DNA of 46,896 nucleotides from Gracilaria caudata (lineage: Eukaryota > Rhodophyta > Florideophyceae > Gracilariales > Gracilariaceae). Shown one piece after another: positions 21,678-31,446 of the stretch; position 1 is the stretch's first letter; the number at the start of each line of letters is the position of its first letter. The position numbers were made by a program, and so were the translations under genes. The DNA is taken from the NCBI GenBank assembly GCA_030374735.1, contig JASCIV010000101.1:1-46896 (forward strand), in the 5' to 3' direction. The notes beneath the pieces were generated by a model that worked only from the letters and a program-made list of their open reading frames with translations, had not been told where the DNA came from and ran no database searches.

Positions 21678-23690
21678 TTACACATTTCGCGAAGAGGCCT
21701 GCTGCATGCGTTTAGTTAAGCCGTCAGCGTTATTGTGTGAACTGCGAACGAATTCTATATCCGAGATCAGCTTGCTTTTAAACCCTCCGCGAGCAGCGGC
21801 AATATCCAGCATCATGCGTTTCTCTGAGGTGCGAGAACCCTTTGAGATTACGTCGAATAAGGACTTGCTGTCCGTAAAGAGGTGAAGAGGGATTTGTTTG
21901 GACAACATAACCTTGAGTTCTTCGGCTAGAGTAGCAGCGATATCAAACAAATCCGAAGAGGTGATGACTTTTCCAGGCATTGCAGAACGAGTGGCTCGAC
22001 GCGATTTGTAAGATTTGTAAGGTTTGAAAGATATCGGAAGAATAGTTCCCGTGTCGTCGCCAGGGAAACAAATGTGACCAAGTTGAGAGGATAAATTCTC
22101 GCTGTTAGCAAATGAAGAGTCCGAAAACCCTATAATTCGAAGCGATTTTAGATCTAGGGGAGGGAATCTGATAGAAACGAAGATGGCTTTTGCATATCGG
22201 ATTGCGCGGTTGAGTTGTGATATGACAGAAGTACGAGTCTTAGTAAACATCTCTTCAGTGACTTGTGCCATTTGGTAAATCTCAGACATGCAGTCAGGGC
22301 GTGACTTTGCAAGGCAGGCAAACTTCATTTGCATTGATCGGAAAGCCAGGAAGCTGGAGTCAGGGGGAAGTTCCTCAAGTTTGCGTAGGTACCCATGTTG
22401 CTCCATGTGTATAACTCCATTGCGGTCATGCGTCAATGAGAAACCAGTAAAGGTGCATGGAAGGAATTGTTCGTCGGTCATCTGGAATCTTGTTTGCTTA
22501 ATTCACAGAGTGATTTGAAGTCGCAGTTGCCGGCTCGAGTACATTCGTCGAAGTAGCACCCGGAAAGACCCTGCAGCAGATCGTTCTTCATAATGGTGTA
22601 GAGGGCTGGGTCAGATCGAAGAGGAGACATATATAACTCCTGTCTATGGTGCATGTCGAGGGTGTGGTACCAATGATCACCCGACTCACAGAGGCCGTAG
22701 AGAGGCCTCAACAGTTTGAGGAATTGTGAGGGGTCCAGCTCAAATTTTGGGACGGGATTGGTGATGAAGATATCACGGGAGAGGTCTTCAGCAGATTGCA
22801 AGTATGCTTGGCGGATATCGGAAGTCCATATCATGAAGCCATGAAGGGCGGCTAGGGAAGGTAGAAGTCGAATGGACTGAGGTTGCAGTGTTACCGAGTT
22901 GTGGACCAACATGCTTTTCAACCTATCACGAGGCCCACCGATGACGTATCTTGCTCGGTATTTGATCTGTCCATCATCGGTGGACTTAATAGCGAAGACG
23001 TATCTACCTGGGAGTATGTTTGCGTCCTTGGGAACGTCTTCACGGAGGATGATCTTGAAAGTGCCTCTCTCAAGTAAGCCACGAAGCTTCGCTTTCTTTG
23101 CTTCGTCCATCTATGTTGAAGCCACACAAGGGTCGTTCTTATCAAGAATTCTCGGTGAGGTAGCAGTACTCTTTGTGGGGGGAACGAAAGAAAGCAAGCG
23201 ATTGAGGATGATCGGCAAAGTAGGAGTGCGCTAGCGTCTCTGGCTCGAAGTAGCGTTTGACTTGGGCCTGATCAAAGGGTTTTGCGGCATCAATGCGAAC
23301 ATTTTGAACGTACACGAGTTTCTTGGTTTCGTCGAAGGCATCAATCGTAAAGGGACCAAGTCATTCACCAATACGGTTGTCGACGATCTTCTCCCTCCAT
23401 ACCAGCACCTTCTCGCCAGCCTGTTAAGTTTTGTCAGCCGCCGAAGGGGTTTTTTGCCGCAGTGCGCGGTCTAAGCGAAGTTTACCCATGCACTTGTGCA
23501 TCTCTGCTCTGGTGATGCTTGCAGTTTGTGCACGGCTGGCTAAGGTGGCTCGGGGTCGTGGGACTTCTGAGGGAGTATGGATTTAGGGGTATTCACCAAA
23601 CACTAAAGATGAGGGGACAAGTCCTTCGGGGCCGAGAGTGTCATTCATCGCCTTAACGGCAGCAGCAAGGGCGATCTCGGTTCGGTTTTG
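21678..23690 (-). pseudogene. Copia-2 pol remnant: integrase C-term, RT, RNase H
   Basis: Reading on the minus strand from about 23690: the end of the integrase (RTEIALAAAVKAMNDTLGPE, then MGKLRLDRALR and GEKVLVWREKIVDNRIGE), with a few stops. Next is the RT (22478-23110): RYVFAIKSTDDG, RYVIGGPRDR, then SDIRQAYLQSAEDL and LLRPLYGLCESGD. RNase H follows (21678-22481): FSDSSFANS, RRATRSAMPGKVITSSDLFD, FTDSKSLFDVIS, ending HNNADGLTKR. The RT YVDD box reads YFDE, so the second catalytic Asp is Glu. A frameshift lies near 22480 and stops occur in the integrase part. The 5' half (gag, protease, integrase core) is absent because Gypsy-1 begins at about 23690. It is probably inactive. Confidence 0.85.
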
Positions 23691-24170
23691 TGGTATAGTG
23701 GGCCGAGCGGTGTAGTACGTGTGCGAGAGCGTAGCGCGGGTTCACGGCGCGTGCCTGCGATGTGGCGCACGACAGCGATGCGTGCGACGCGAGCTCCAGC
23801 AATGCGCGCGCGCTGCTGGTTCGGGTATGCCACGTGTGTGTGTGTGCAAGGGTAGAAGGGTTGGTTGGCCGAGCGGTAGGTGAGTCGTACACGTGGGACG
23901 CATATGCGGAGTAGTATTATGCACAGTAGGAATGCATAATATGTAGAGATAGTTTTCCTCACTCTCAGGTGGAGGGGCGAGAAACTATTTAGAGATCTCG
24001 ACCCTGCACCTCAGCGAAAGCAAACAGTCAAGCACCCCGTACGTAGTTCTTCGCCATACTAGTTTTCACGACGCTACTACGCAACCGCACCGGTTCTCTC
24101 AAGCCGCTAGTACCCGTATCGCAGCCTGCGCGCGTTCGGGCATACTATTCGCCTACTCTACCGGCGACCG
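23690..24170 (+). repeat. Gypsy-1 5' LTR and leader (left end seen, right end unsure)
   Basis: Copia-2 coding sequence ends where TGTGGTATAG begins, so a new element starts at about 23689-23691. The block includes CCAGCAATGCGCGC and a long GT run and leads into the gag frame. The LTR right end and primer-binding site could not be fixed, because no second LTR copy is in the window. Confidence 0.45.
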
Positions 24171-24408
24171 AATGGTGTTACCGCTTTCGCGCACTGTGCA
24201 GCACAGCCCCGCACCTCCGCCGTCACCCTTCGCTAACCGTACGCATCCCCGCGCTCGAAAGACCGCTTCGGCTTCCGCTTTACAGTCAGCTCTGCCACCC
24301 GTCGCGCGTACTATCTCACACTTGTCTCCCGACTTAGAAGTGGGATTCGCGATCTTTTATTATCCGCACGGAAGAGCAGCGAAACGACCTAGTAAATGAC
24401 AAAACGGA

Positions 24409-26091
24409 ATGGAGTCTCTTTTACCGAACAGTAACCGAAACGGAGAGTCTGAGGTCGAAAAAGACCATGCGCAACCCGACTCGGCCGTCCAGCACGTATT
24501 GCGTGCCGCTTCTGATTCCGCTACGGTAGGCCACCGCAGCACTCGAACCTTCGCTACGGCAATAGCTACCCCCGCGAAGGAACCCGAACTGATCCTCCGC
24601 GCGAGTCGTACTAACTCTAAAAAGTCTGCCCGGAACACAAAAAAGAAGAAGGATACCGTCACCGAAACAGAAATCGAAGAGGCAATCGCCGCTTCGCAAC
24701 CGCAACGGAACGACCCGACCGAAGGTCTAAACCCGCGCGAACTTTGGCGCACACTCGAAAGCTTCGCCGTCGAGCGCATTCGCACGGAAATTGAGGTCCA
24801 CGTACCTCTGGCGGTGGAACAGTACCTGAACGAGAGGATTCCAGTGATTGTGCGGGAAGATTTGCCCGCTCTCGTGTCACGCGCAACGCAGAGTGCCCTT
24901 CCAAAGGCACTTGACGCGTTCAGAACGGAAGTATTGGACGAAGTCCACCAACGGGGCCGCCTAGCCGCCTTGGCGGTGGAGGCACCACCACACCCACTAA
25001 AGTTATCTTTAGACCGATCGGGGAACGCACACGCTCGAGGCGGACACGAAACGGATCTGGACGCGAGGGATCCAGCGAGGGATCCAGCGAGGGATCCAGC
25101 GAGGGATCCGTCCGGCCCGTATCTGCCACCCCCACCCCCGCAGGATAGCCCGAACGGAAGTTCGGAGAGTTCCTCCGAAGATGAGCGAGAACGTCGCCAC
25201 GGAGGCGCGAAAGTCCGATTCGGAAGACGAAGACAAACGCAGAAAGAAGGGACGTCAACGAAGGCTGACTCCGAAAATTCCTAGCCGGCTTCCGACGATA
25301 GTGGGTCCGATACGGATGATAGCCTCGATTCCCGAAGGAGTCCGCCCCGTAATCGAAGATTCTTGCGACGCAAATACCGCACAGATACCCGATCGCTCAA
25401 TCGCATCAAGCCCTTGAACGAAACGTTCCCCAAGGTGGTGAACTACCCTACGTATCGGCTGCTCCGGCGCAGCCGGAAGTACGAATTTAAGGTAGCGCGA
25501 AAGATTGCGCCCTACCAAAAGAAGTTGAATGTCCAGATGAAGGGGCATTCCTTCTCTGGGACCGATCCGATTTCGGTTCTAAACTTCCTGCAGCGGTTCA
25601 AGACCGCTTGTAACCACAACGGGATAACGGAAGGCGCGGCGCTCTAATTTTTCCAATTTTATCTCACCAGTTCAGCCCACGCTCTTGTTCAGTCCCGTCT
25701 CGTCGGCGAATGTGGGGTACCGGACGTGTGACGCAGCGAAATGCTCCGTACATACGAAGAGGTCGTCAATTTCCTGCTGCGAACGTACGCGACGGACGAA
25801 GTTATCGCGGACGCAAATGCGGAGGTCACGTTGTACCAGCAAGCGTCCGGCATGTCTGAAACGGAATATTCCCGGAAGTTGTGGGAAAATGCGCTCCGTT
25901 GCGGTAAAGTTTTCTCCGATCAACGGTTGAAGTCCATATTCGTAGAAGGATTGCTCCCGTCGATTCGCGCGAAAGTCCGCGACCACCTCACAACGCAACT
26001 GAGGATCAATTACGACGCTTTTGCACGTTACGCGGAATCCTACGGGGACACAAACCGCGCGAGCCGCCGTCAATTGGTCCGTGTGGAATGA
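24409..26091 (+). pseudogene. Gypsy-1 gag with three in-frame stops
   Basis: A single frame of 561 codons runs from the ATG at 24409 to the TGA ending at 26091, broken by TAG 25282-25284, TAA 25645-25647 and TGA near 25729. No frameshift is needed. The N-terminal half is charged with a Pro- and Arg-Asp-rich linker (repeated RDPA, about 25070-25110). The C-terminal half is a Gypsy capsid: FKVARKIAPYQKKLNV, FSGTDPISVLNFLQRFKTAC, then MLRTYEEVVNFLLRTYA, QQASGMSETEYSRKLWE and FVEGLLPSIR. This retrotransposon gag pattern packages element RNA. All three stops could come from single C-to-T changes (CAG, CAA, CGA). No pol follows; the 3' end block comes about 200 bp later, so pol was deleted or never present. 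Confidence 0.8.
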
Positions 26092-26289
26092 CCACATCCC
26101 ACTGCGCGTCGTATCACCGCAAAACCAATTCGGACCGGTGTCAAGTCTGTTACAACACTTTCCAACTCGGTTCTCTCGTACTCGGACGAAGAACATGGCG
26201 AAGCCGTTTTCGCGCTTTCGCATGGTACGACCGGTCCTTCCTCGCCGACCACGCCCGCTACTACTACCTCAGGGTACTCCAGCACGTCC

Positions 26290-26560
26290 TCCAGGCCCTA
26301 TGAACAGTAGTCATAGGCCTGGTGGGTACTTTAGACCGCCAAAACCTGTTCGAGTGTGCACGCCGGGTGCCAAAAAGCGGGCGCGCGTGGGCCTTGTGAC
26401 ACAACGAGATTTTTTTTTTATTTATTTGGCACCGAAAATGTCCGGATGGAGGTCCACGAAATCCTCGTTGCCACAGAATAGCCGCTTTTGTCCTCCCGAG
26501 CAGCTGTCGCACTCTTACCGGCCATCTTGATAATGGCAGAGCCAGAATGGTCTCTCCCCC
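26290..26560 (+). repeat. Gypsy 3' end block, copy 1
   Basis: It aligns with 44480-44740: CCCTATGAACA, then TAGGCC, GGGTGCCA.AAA, GGCGCGC, GGCCTTGT, then AATGTCCGG.TGGAGGTC and a weaker tail. It lies just after the gag of Gypsy-1, while the other copy lies after the chromodomain of Gypsy-2. It is likely the 3' untranslated or LTR region of one family. Confidence 0.6.
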
Positions 26561-26569
26561 AAGAGATTT

Positions 26570-27240
26570 CGGCGTGAGCGAGGGTCACATGTATCCCGCC
26601 GTCTGGCCTAGCTGCTTTCCACCATGGCGGTCGTCCGCTTCGTTCTTGTGTCGGTCTTGATTCCGCCGCTCTGCTCGCACTTGCTGAGCGCTACGACCGC
26701 CAAATGAAGCATGTTGCTGTTTTTTGCGCCGACACTTCCAGCCGCCCCCGCTTGTTGTCCTCATCAATGGAGTGGCTCCGCCGCAAGTCCTCTTTCAGAA
26801 CCATACCGTTATCTCGCTCATAAGCCCTGCCTTCATTGCCGGCGATTATGCACTGTTTCCTCCATATGCTGCAAATTACCGTCGGTTCCTTATTCATACG
26901 TGCACTATGAACAACGACCATCGCAAGGCGCCCGCTGAAATCCAACAAGCTTCCTCTCAGACTAATTCTTCTCCGACAAACTAACACCCAGTCAACCCTC
27001 GCAAATAAAACGTTAAGTTAACGAAGAAAACAACAAAAACAACAGCGACAACCACAACATCAACCCACAACAACCCACGTCTCTGAACAACTCCCATCAC
27101 AACCACCGGTGGACTTTATGCGTTTCTCCTGCCTCACTTCGACGCCCATCAAGATCCCTCCAGCTCCGCCGTCAGCTTATATACGCCTAAAAGGCGTTAC
27201 TTAACCACATTTCAAGCTTAGACAGCTCATCCACTATCCA
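26570..27240. other. Unassigned interval; CAA-rich leader and TATA box at its end
   Basis: A frame of 86 codons (26724-26984, plus) has no recognised domain. From 27000 to 27090 the plus strand is rich in CAA/ACA repeats. TTATATACG at 27177-27185 is a TATA-like box that could serve the small frames downstream. Confidence 0.35.
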
Positions 27241-27248
27241 CGCAGTTC

Positions 27249-27546
27249 ATGATCGCGTCCCAGTACAGTAGCATAGTCGACACGGACGCTAAGATGCGCG
27301 AAAATGAGCAATATTCTGAACAACACTCAAGTCGAGAATGCCCGTAATAAGCTCCAGTCCAAACCATTTGAGATTGTCAATGTCTTACGTGAGCCTCGTA
27401 TGTCTGCCGATGTAGCATCAATTTTGGATGTCTATTGCTCCAGACGTGTCGCTTCTTTCCTGCGGCGACTTCATCGAAAAAAGACAATTACACAGTTCAG
27501 ATCAAGAACGAAAGTCTCAAAAACGACAAACGGAACTGTATTTTGA
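27249..27546 (+). CDS. Unrecognised short coding-like region
   Basis: Two overlapping frames start here: a 32-codon frame from the ATG at 27249 (MIASQYSSIVDTDAK) and an 80-codon frame from 27304 (MSNILNNTQVENARNK), followed in another frame by QKRQTELYFEVYDAFFRRVY up to about 27590. The shifts suggest either introns (a GTAATA donor at about 27345 is possible) or a decayed gene. A TATA-like box lies 70-130 bp upstream. I recognise no family. Confidence 0.25.
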
Positions 27547-27773
27547 AGTATATGATGCTTTTTTCCGCCGTGTTTATGGAGCGTTAGATGCATGAGCTAT
27601 TGGATGTCGATGGGTCCTTTACAAGTCTACCATTCGAATGGCTTCCAACTGTGCCAACTAATGTCTCTCTTGACGGCTCACCAAAGAAGCGAGAACTAAA
27701 AAACGTTTCAGCTTCAGAAGAAACGGAGAGGCATAGCATACTTCAAGAATTATCGTGTTTCGCGAGGTGACCC

Positions 27774-27933
27774 ATGCCTAGCGGCAGCACATCTCGCGTG
27801 AGCTGCAGATCATCGACGCCTTCTTCTCGCACGTGCTCGTCAAGGGCGTGGCACAGCTGCTGTGCATGGCCGACATGGGTTCGTCCCCGAAAAACTCGTT
27901 CCTGGGCAGTTTCATTTCCACCATGTGTGTTTT
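27774..27933 (+). pseudogene. Host coding-like fragment interrupted by Copia-3 (left part)
   Basis: A GC-rich open frame reads LQIIDAFFSHVLVKGVAQ and continues to ISTMCVF at the left LTR. If Copia-3 and one copy of the target site are removed mentally, the frame continues without a stop into the right flank (LLISVATHAARPTQ, about 35001). The protein family is not recognised. It could be one exon of a gene now split over 7 kb. Confidence 0.4.
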
Positions 27934-28231
27934 TGGGGCAACCGGCGACATCGTGGTGCAGGCGCAGACGCGTGTTGCTGTGGCAAGGCGAGAATGACAG
28001 GGACGAAGGAGGTCGGCTCTGCCGCTTGTGGCTGCTGCCTCTCCCTGGCTGGAGCTTGTGAGCTGCAGCCTCTTTATTCAGTAGCCTCGGCGCCGAGTTA
28101 GCACCGCGAGCTGCCAGAGGCAGCACGGGAGGCGCGTTCGAGGTGCGCTCGGAGGCGCAGGCGAGATGCGTGCTTTGCCCTGTGTATCGCGCAAGGACAG
28201 CCTGTTTGCAGGACCAACCTGAGGTTGGACA
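27934..28231 (-). repeat. Copia-3 left (3') LTR
   Basis: 298 bp, TGGGGCAACC...TTGGACA on the plus strand (TGTCCAA...GGTTGCCCCA in element sense). It matches 34698-34995 over its full length with about 12 substitutions counted by eye and no clear indel. In sense orientation it holds AATAAAG, a likely poly(A) signal. Confidence 0.92.
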
Positions 28232-28560
28232 CACCCCCCGTTTGTGGCAATAGAGGAGAGCGGATGGCGCAAAGAAGAAGGGTATCACGGCGCGTGATTG
28301 AGAAACTCTACTGAAGGGAGTATGCATGTCAGTGCCAATGTTTGGCGGCGGCTGACGGGCGCCGGCGGAGGATATAATGTGGCGTTAGGGGTGGAGCACG
28401 ACGGCGGCGGCGGGTAGGCGGCACCGATGATGGGTCGCTTCACCTGTAGGTGACTGTGGGCTCTGAGGGGCCGTCTAAGTGCAAGAAGAACTCGCAGAAG
28501 ACAGAAGAACAGGATGCTGGTGCAGAAGTCAAGGGTGCGCGTTGAATTCCAAAAGAAGCG

Positions 28561-29919
28561 ATGGGAGAATTGTGGGAGGTGACAAGAATCCGTTTGGGGT
28601 GGCAGAGCGAGACGCGAAGTTGCTATTTGCCGTTGGGTGTGGTGCAGCCAACAAGGAACTTGAAGAAGCGAAAAAGAGAGGGCCTCTACGATGAGAATAG
28701 AAGTCAGTACGTTCAAAAGAAGCGGCGAGCGATGCGTGGGCAAGCAGCGACGGAGAAAGAGGTGGCTGCGGGCTGTGAGTGGAGGATGGAAAACGTTTTG
28801 ACTGTGAGGCGGAAGGACGTGGAGCAGCGGGAGAGTTATACGTTGCGCAATATAAGTGGGGAGACTCGAGTGCTTCGCGCAGTAGAGCTTTGGGAGGTCA
28901 TGAGTACGGTGATCGAGCTTTGGTGCAAGGAAAGACCGGGGCGTACACTGGACCATTCTACGGCAGAACGGTTGGGTTTGTATTATGATATTATGGAGGA
29001 GACAGAGGAGTGGTGTGTTAATACTGTCATGTACCTCTCGCACGATACAGTGATTCGCGGAGAGGTGGGTGTTAGGCGGTACAAGGGTGAGAGGTATTAC
29101 GGAAGGAGCAATGATGAGCCCCATTGGGGTTGGCATCCGATCGTCCTGAATACCATTGGCGGGTACGGGCTGGCAAGCGCTCTGGCTGCGCAGGGTGTAT
29201 GGTTCGGCGAGGTACGCTGTAATCGAGAGTATGAAAGCTTGACCGATTCGCTTCGGATTGAATACAAGGATCAAGCGTCTGTCCTGGACTCGCTTGACCC
29301 GTATTGCACGAGAAATCTCGGAGTGCCGATTCGGGTATCCTGCCCGGGAGAACGAGGGAAGACAGAGCATGCCTGTAAACACGAATTATTCGAGGAGAGG
29401 ATGCTTGTGTGCAACACGCCCGATATGTGCATGCAGGCAGCGTTGGCGAATGCGAGTGACCGTGTGATAGGCGAAGAGTGGGCAAGGACAACTGTACTAG
29501 AGGGGAATATGGCAGGTATACTGTCGTTCTCGATCATGGCCAGTTGGGTGAACGCGGTGACGAAGGACATAGCAGTGTGCCGAATTCGGGATCCAACATT
29601 GGCGAGGAAAGAATACCGGAGATGGTTACTTGATCAGGTAGAAGGGGTATATCTGATCAGGCTTCGTGCGATCAATGTAGACCATGTGATATGCGCTGAC
29701 ATGGGTCGCGGCGAGATATTGGACTCGGTAGAACAGTACCCTCTGCGGGCATGCGAGGAAGCCTTGGCATGCTGTGTTGGGGATCCTGTACAGTTCCAAC
29801 ACGTGTTAGAGATACGGGAAGTAGTCCGGTGTAGGCCAGGTAATCTGAGGCGAAAGAATAAGAATGGATCGGCGAAACGGAAAAGACGAAAGGCAACCAG
29901 CAAGGGCGGAGAGAGGTAG
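28561..29919 (+). CDS. Copia-3 antisense ORF (aORF), intact Cys/His/Asp protein
   Basis: The intact 452-codon frame lies opposite to the element's own genes, between pol (its stop is 33 bp away) and the 3' LTR. The ATG at 28561 is the first after an in-frame TGA. A TATA-like GATATAATG lies about 190 bp upstream. The N-terminus has basic clusters (KKRKREG, QKKRRAMR) like nuclear localisation signals; the C-terminus is also Lys/Arg-rich. Residues 290-390 match the Copia-2 antisense protein: C290-x6-N297 (CMQAALANASDRVIG), GVYLIRLRA with VDH375 and Asp380, and ILD388. A Cys followed by His and Asp in this spacing resembles papain-fold peptidases, but I cannot name a family. It remains open while the sense genes are broken, which hints at selection or recent arrival. 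The role is unknown. Confidence 0.75.
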   Translation: MGELWEVTRIRLGWQSETRSCYLPLGVVQPTRNLKKRKREGLYDENRSQYVQKKRRAMRGQAATEKEVAAGCEWRMENVLTVRRKDVEQRESYTLRNISGETRVLRAVELWEVMSTVIELWCKERPGRTLDHSTAERLGLYYDIMEETEEWCVNTVMYLSHDTVIRGEVGVRRYKGERYYGRSNDEPHWGWHPIVLNTIGGYGLASALAAQGVWFGEVRCNREYESLTDSLRIEYKDQASVLDSLDPYCTRNLGVPIRVSCPGERGKTEHACKHELFEERMLVCNTPDMCMQAALANASDRVIGEEWARTTVLEGNMAGILSFSIMASWVNAVTKDIAVCRIRDPTLARKEYRRWLLDQVEGVYLIRLRAINVDHVICADMGRGEILDSVEQYPLRACEEALACCVGDPVQFQHVLEIREVVRCRPGNLRRKNKNGSAKRKRRKATSKGGER

Positions 29920-29952
29920 CGTTATAACGCAGAAAGCATTGAAGGAGCAAGT

Positions 29953-31440
29953 TTATAACGTTCGTTTGAAAACAAGAATAGAGTTCGGGATGCTGCCGGT
30001 AGTCATGATCTTGTTCAAAGTTTTAAAACCGAGCGGGTTGATCTTAGTCAGCGCATCAGCTGGATTTTTGGGGCCGGGAATCCAGTCAAGGTGGTTGATC
30101 TCGTTCGCTTCAAACGAGTCACGCAAGCGCGAAACCGTAGGGCGCAATCGAAAATCCTTCTGCTCATGGAGGGTCGATATGGTACTATAGAGACCAAACG
30201 AATCCACTAGAAGGCGAAGGCGGGGTCTCGGAGCTTCGGATGATTCTCTCAGAAGGTGAGGGATCGTCTCAGCAAGATGGATAGAACGGTTGGCCGTGTG
30301 TGCTGCTTCGAGAATTTCCGCCCCTGCTGAGGAGAATGAGACGCGATGTTGTTTGGAACTGTGCCAGTCAAGAAGATGATAGACAGGTTGGTTGTCGACT
30401 AGAAAGGAGAGTCCGCACAAGAAACCAGTTTGGTCGTATGAAGTTGTCCCGGACGCGGCATCGCTGAAGGCTAGAATTTCGGCAGCGAATGACGAGGGCG
30501 TAGGTGCTTGAAGTGGAGCTTGAAGGTGCAGTTTTGGGGACAAGGATTTGATGTGCACAAGAGCTTGGTTCAATTGGCGAATGTGAGAAACCTTCAGGCG
30601 GGAGACATTGTGTTGTAGCTTGCTTGCCACCAGTTAGGCTTGCGGAAGAATGCCGTGACCAAGGAAGTTCAGTTTTCCTGTGAGGCTCTGAAACTGGCGA
30701 AGCTCATCTGCGGTGCAATCTTCATCGTTCTGCTTCTTCTTTGCGCGGGTCAGTGGTATGGGATCGATGGATGAAAGAAACTCCTCCATGCTGAGCGAGA
30801 TGGAGAAGTCAGGAAGCTGGATGATGAACAGTCTGTTGAAGACGATATCTGCACCGTAGCTAAATCGCCCGACGTCAAATTTCTTGGATATCGCGTCGCG
30901 GAACTTCTGCAAGTCGTCTGGATGGCCAGCAAATATCATGTGGTCCACAACTTTTGCCAGTATTAGCTTGAGCTGGTTTGAGTCCCAGAGCAGGAAGAGT
31001 TGGGGAATACCAGGGACATCGACGAAGCCTGACTCGAGAAGCCATTCTTCGACGCAGAGTTGCAAGAGTCTTCCAGATTCGACTAAACCGTATGCGGGTG
31101 CAAGGAGTTTCCAGACTTCATCGACATATGTAGTCCACCCACGAGGAGGAAGCACATAGATATCCCGCTTAAGCTCGCCGGCTTGGAGATAGGCTGACTT
31201 CGCGTCGAGAGATGCGATTGGAAAGTGGAGCATGGTCGCGAAGGAAAGAAGTAGCCGAATAGTAGGAAACTGTGCAGTGGAGGAATCCGAGCGGAGTTCG
31301 TTTTTCTCCCTATCCTTGTTTCCATGAGGCACCAGGCGACACTTGAGCTTCATCGTGTTGCTCTCCCCGTCATGCTTGATGACGAAAAAATGGTGCGAAG
31401 AGATGAGGTTTGCGTCTCTCGGGAGAGACCTTATGGAGAC
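29953..31440 (-). pseudogene. Copia-3 pol: reverse transcriptase and RNase H
   Basis: RT: HFFVIKHDGESNTMKLKC and RLVPHGNKD near 31350-31430, SLDAKSAYLQAGELKRDIYV, then LLAPAYGLVESG. The polymerase box is KVVDHMIFAG, where VDD is expected, so the second catalytic Asp is His (about 30945). The TAA at 30631-30633 interrupts the same frame before RNase H (SDAASG, FSSAGAEILEAAH, LVDSFGLYSTIS, and the WIPGPKNPADALTK tail). The pol stop lies at 29953. A frameshift near 31440 separates this part from the integrase frame. DNA synthesis by this copy is unlikely. Confidence 0.85.
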
Positions 31441-31446
31441 TGGAGT

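Noticed and set aside
28285..29382. 365-codon minus frame overlapping the Copia-3 antisense gene
   Set aside because: Could be taken as an element-sense gene, but it has no motifs, is rich in Leu/Ser/Pro/His, and has no counterpart in Copia-2, whereas the plus frame has a conserved homologue.
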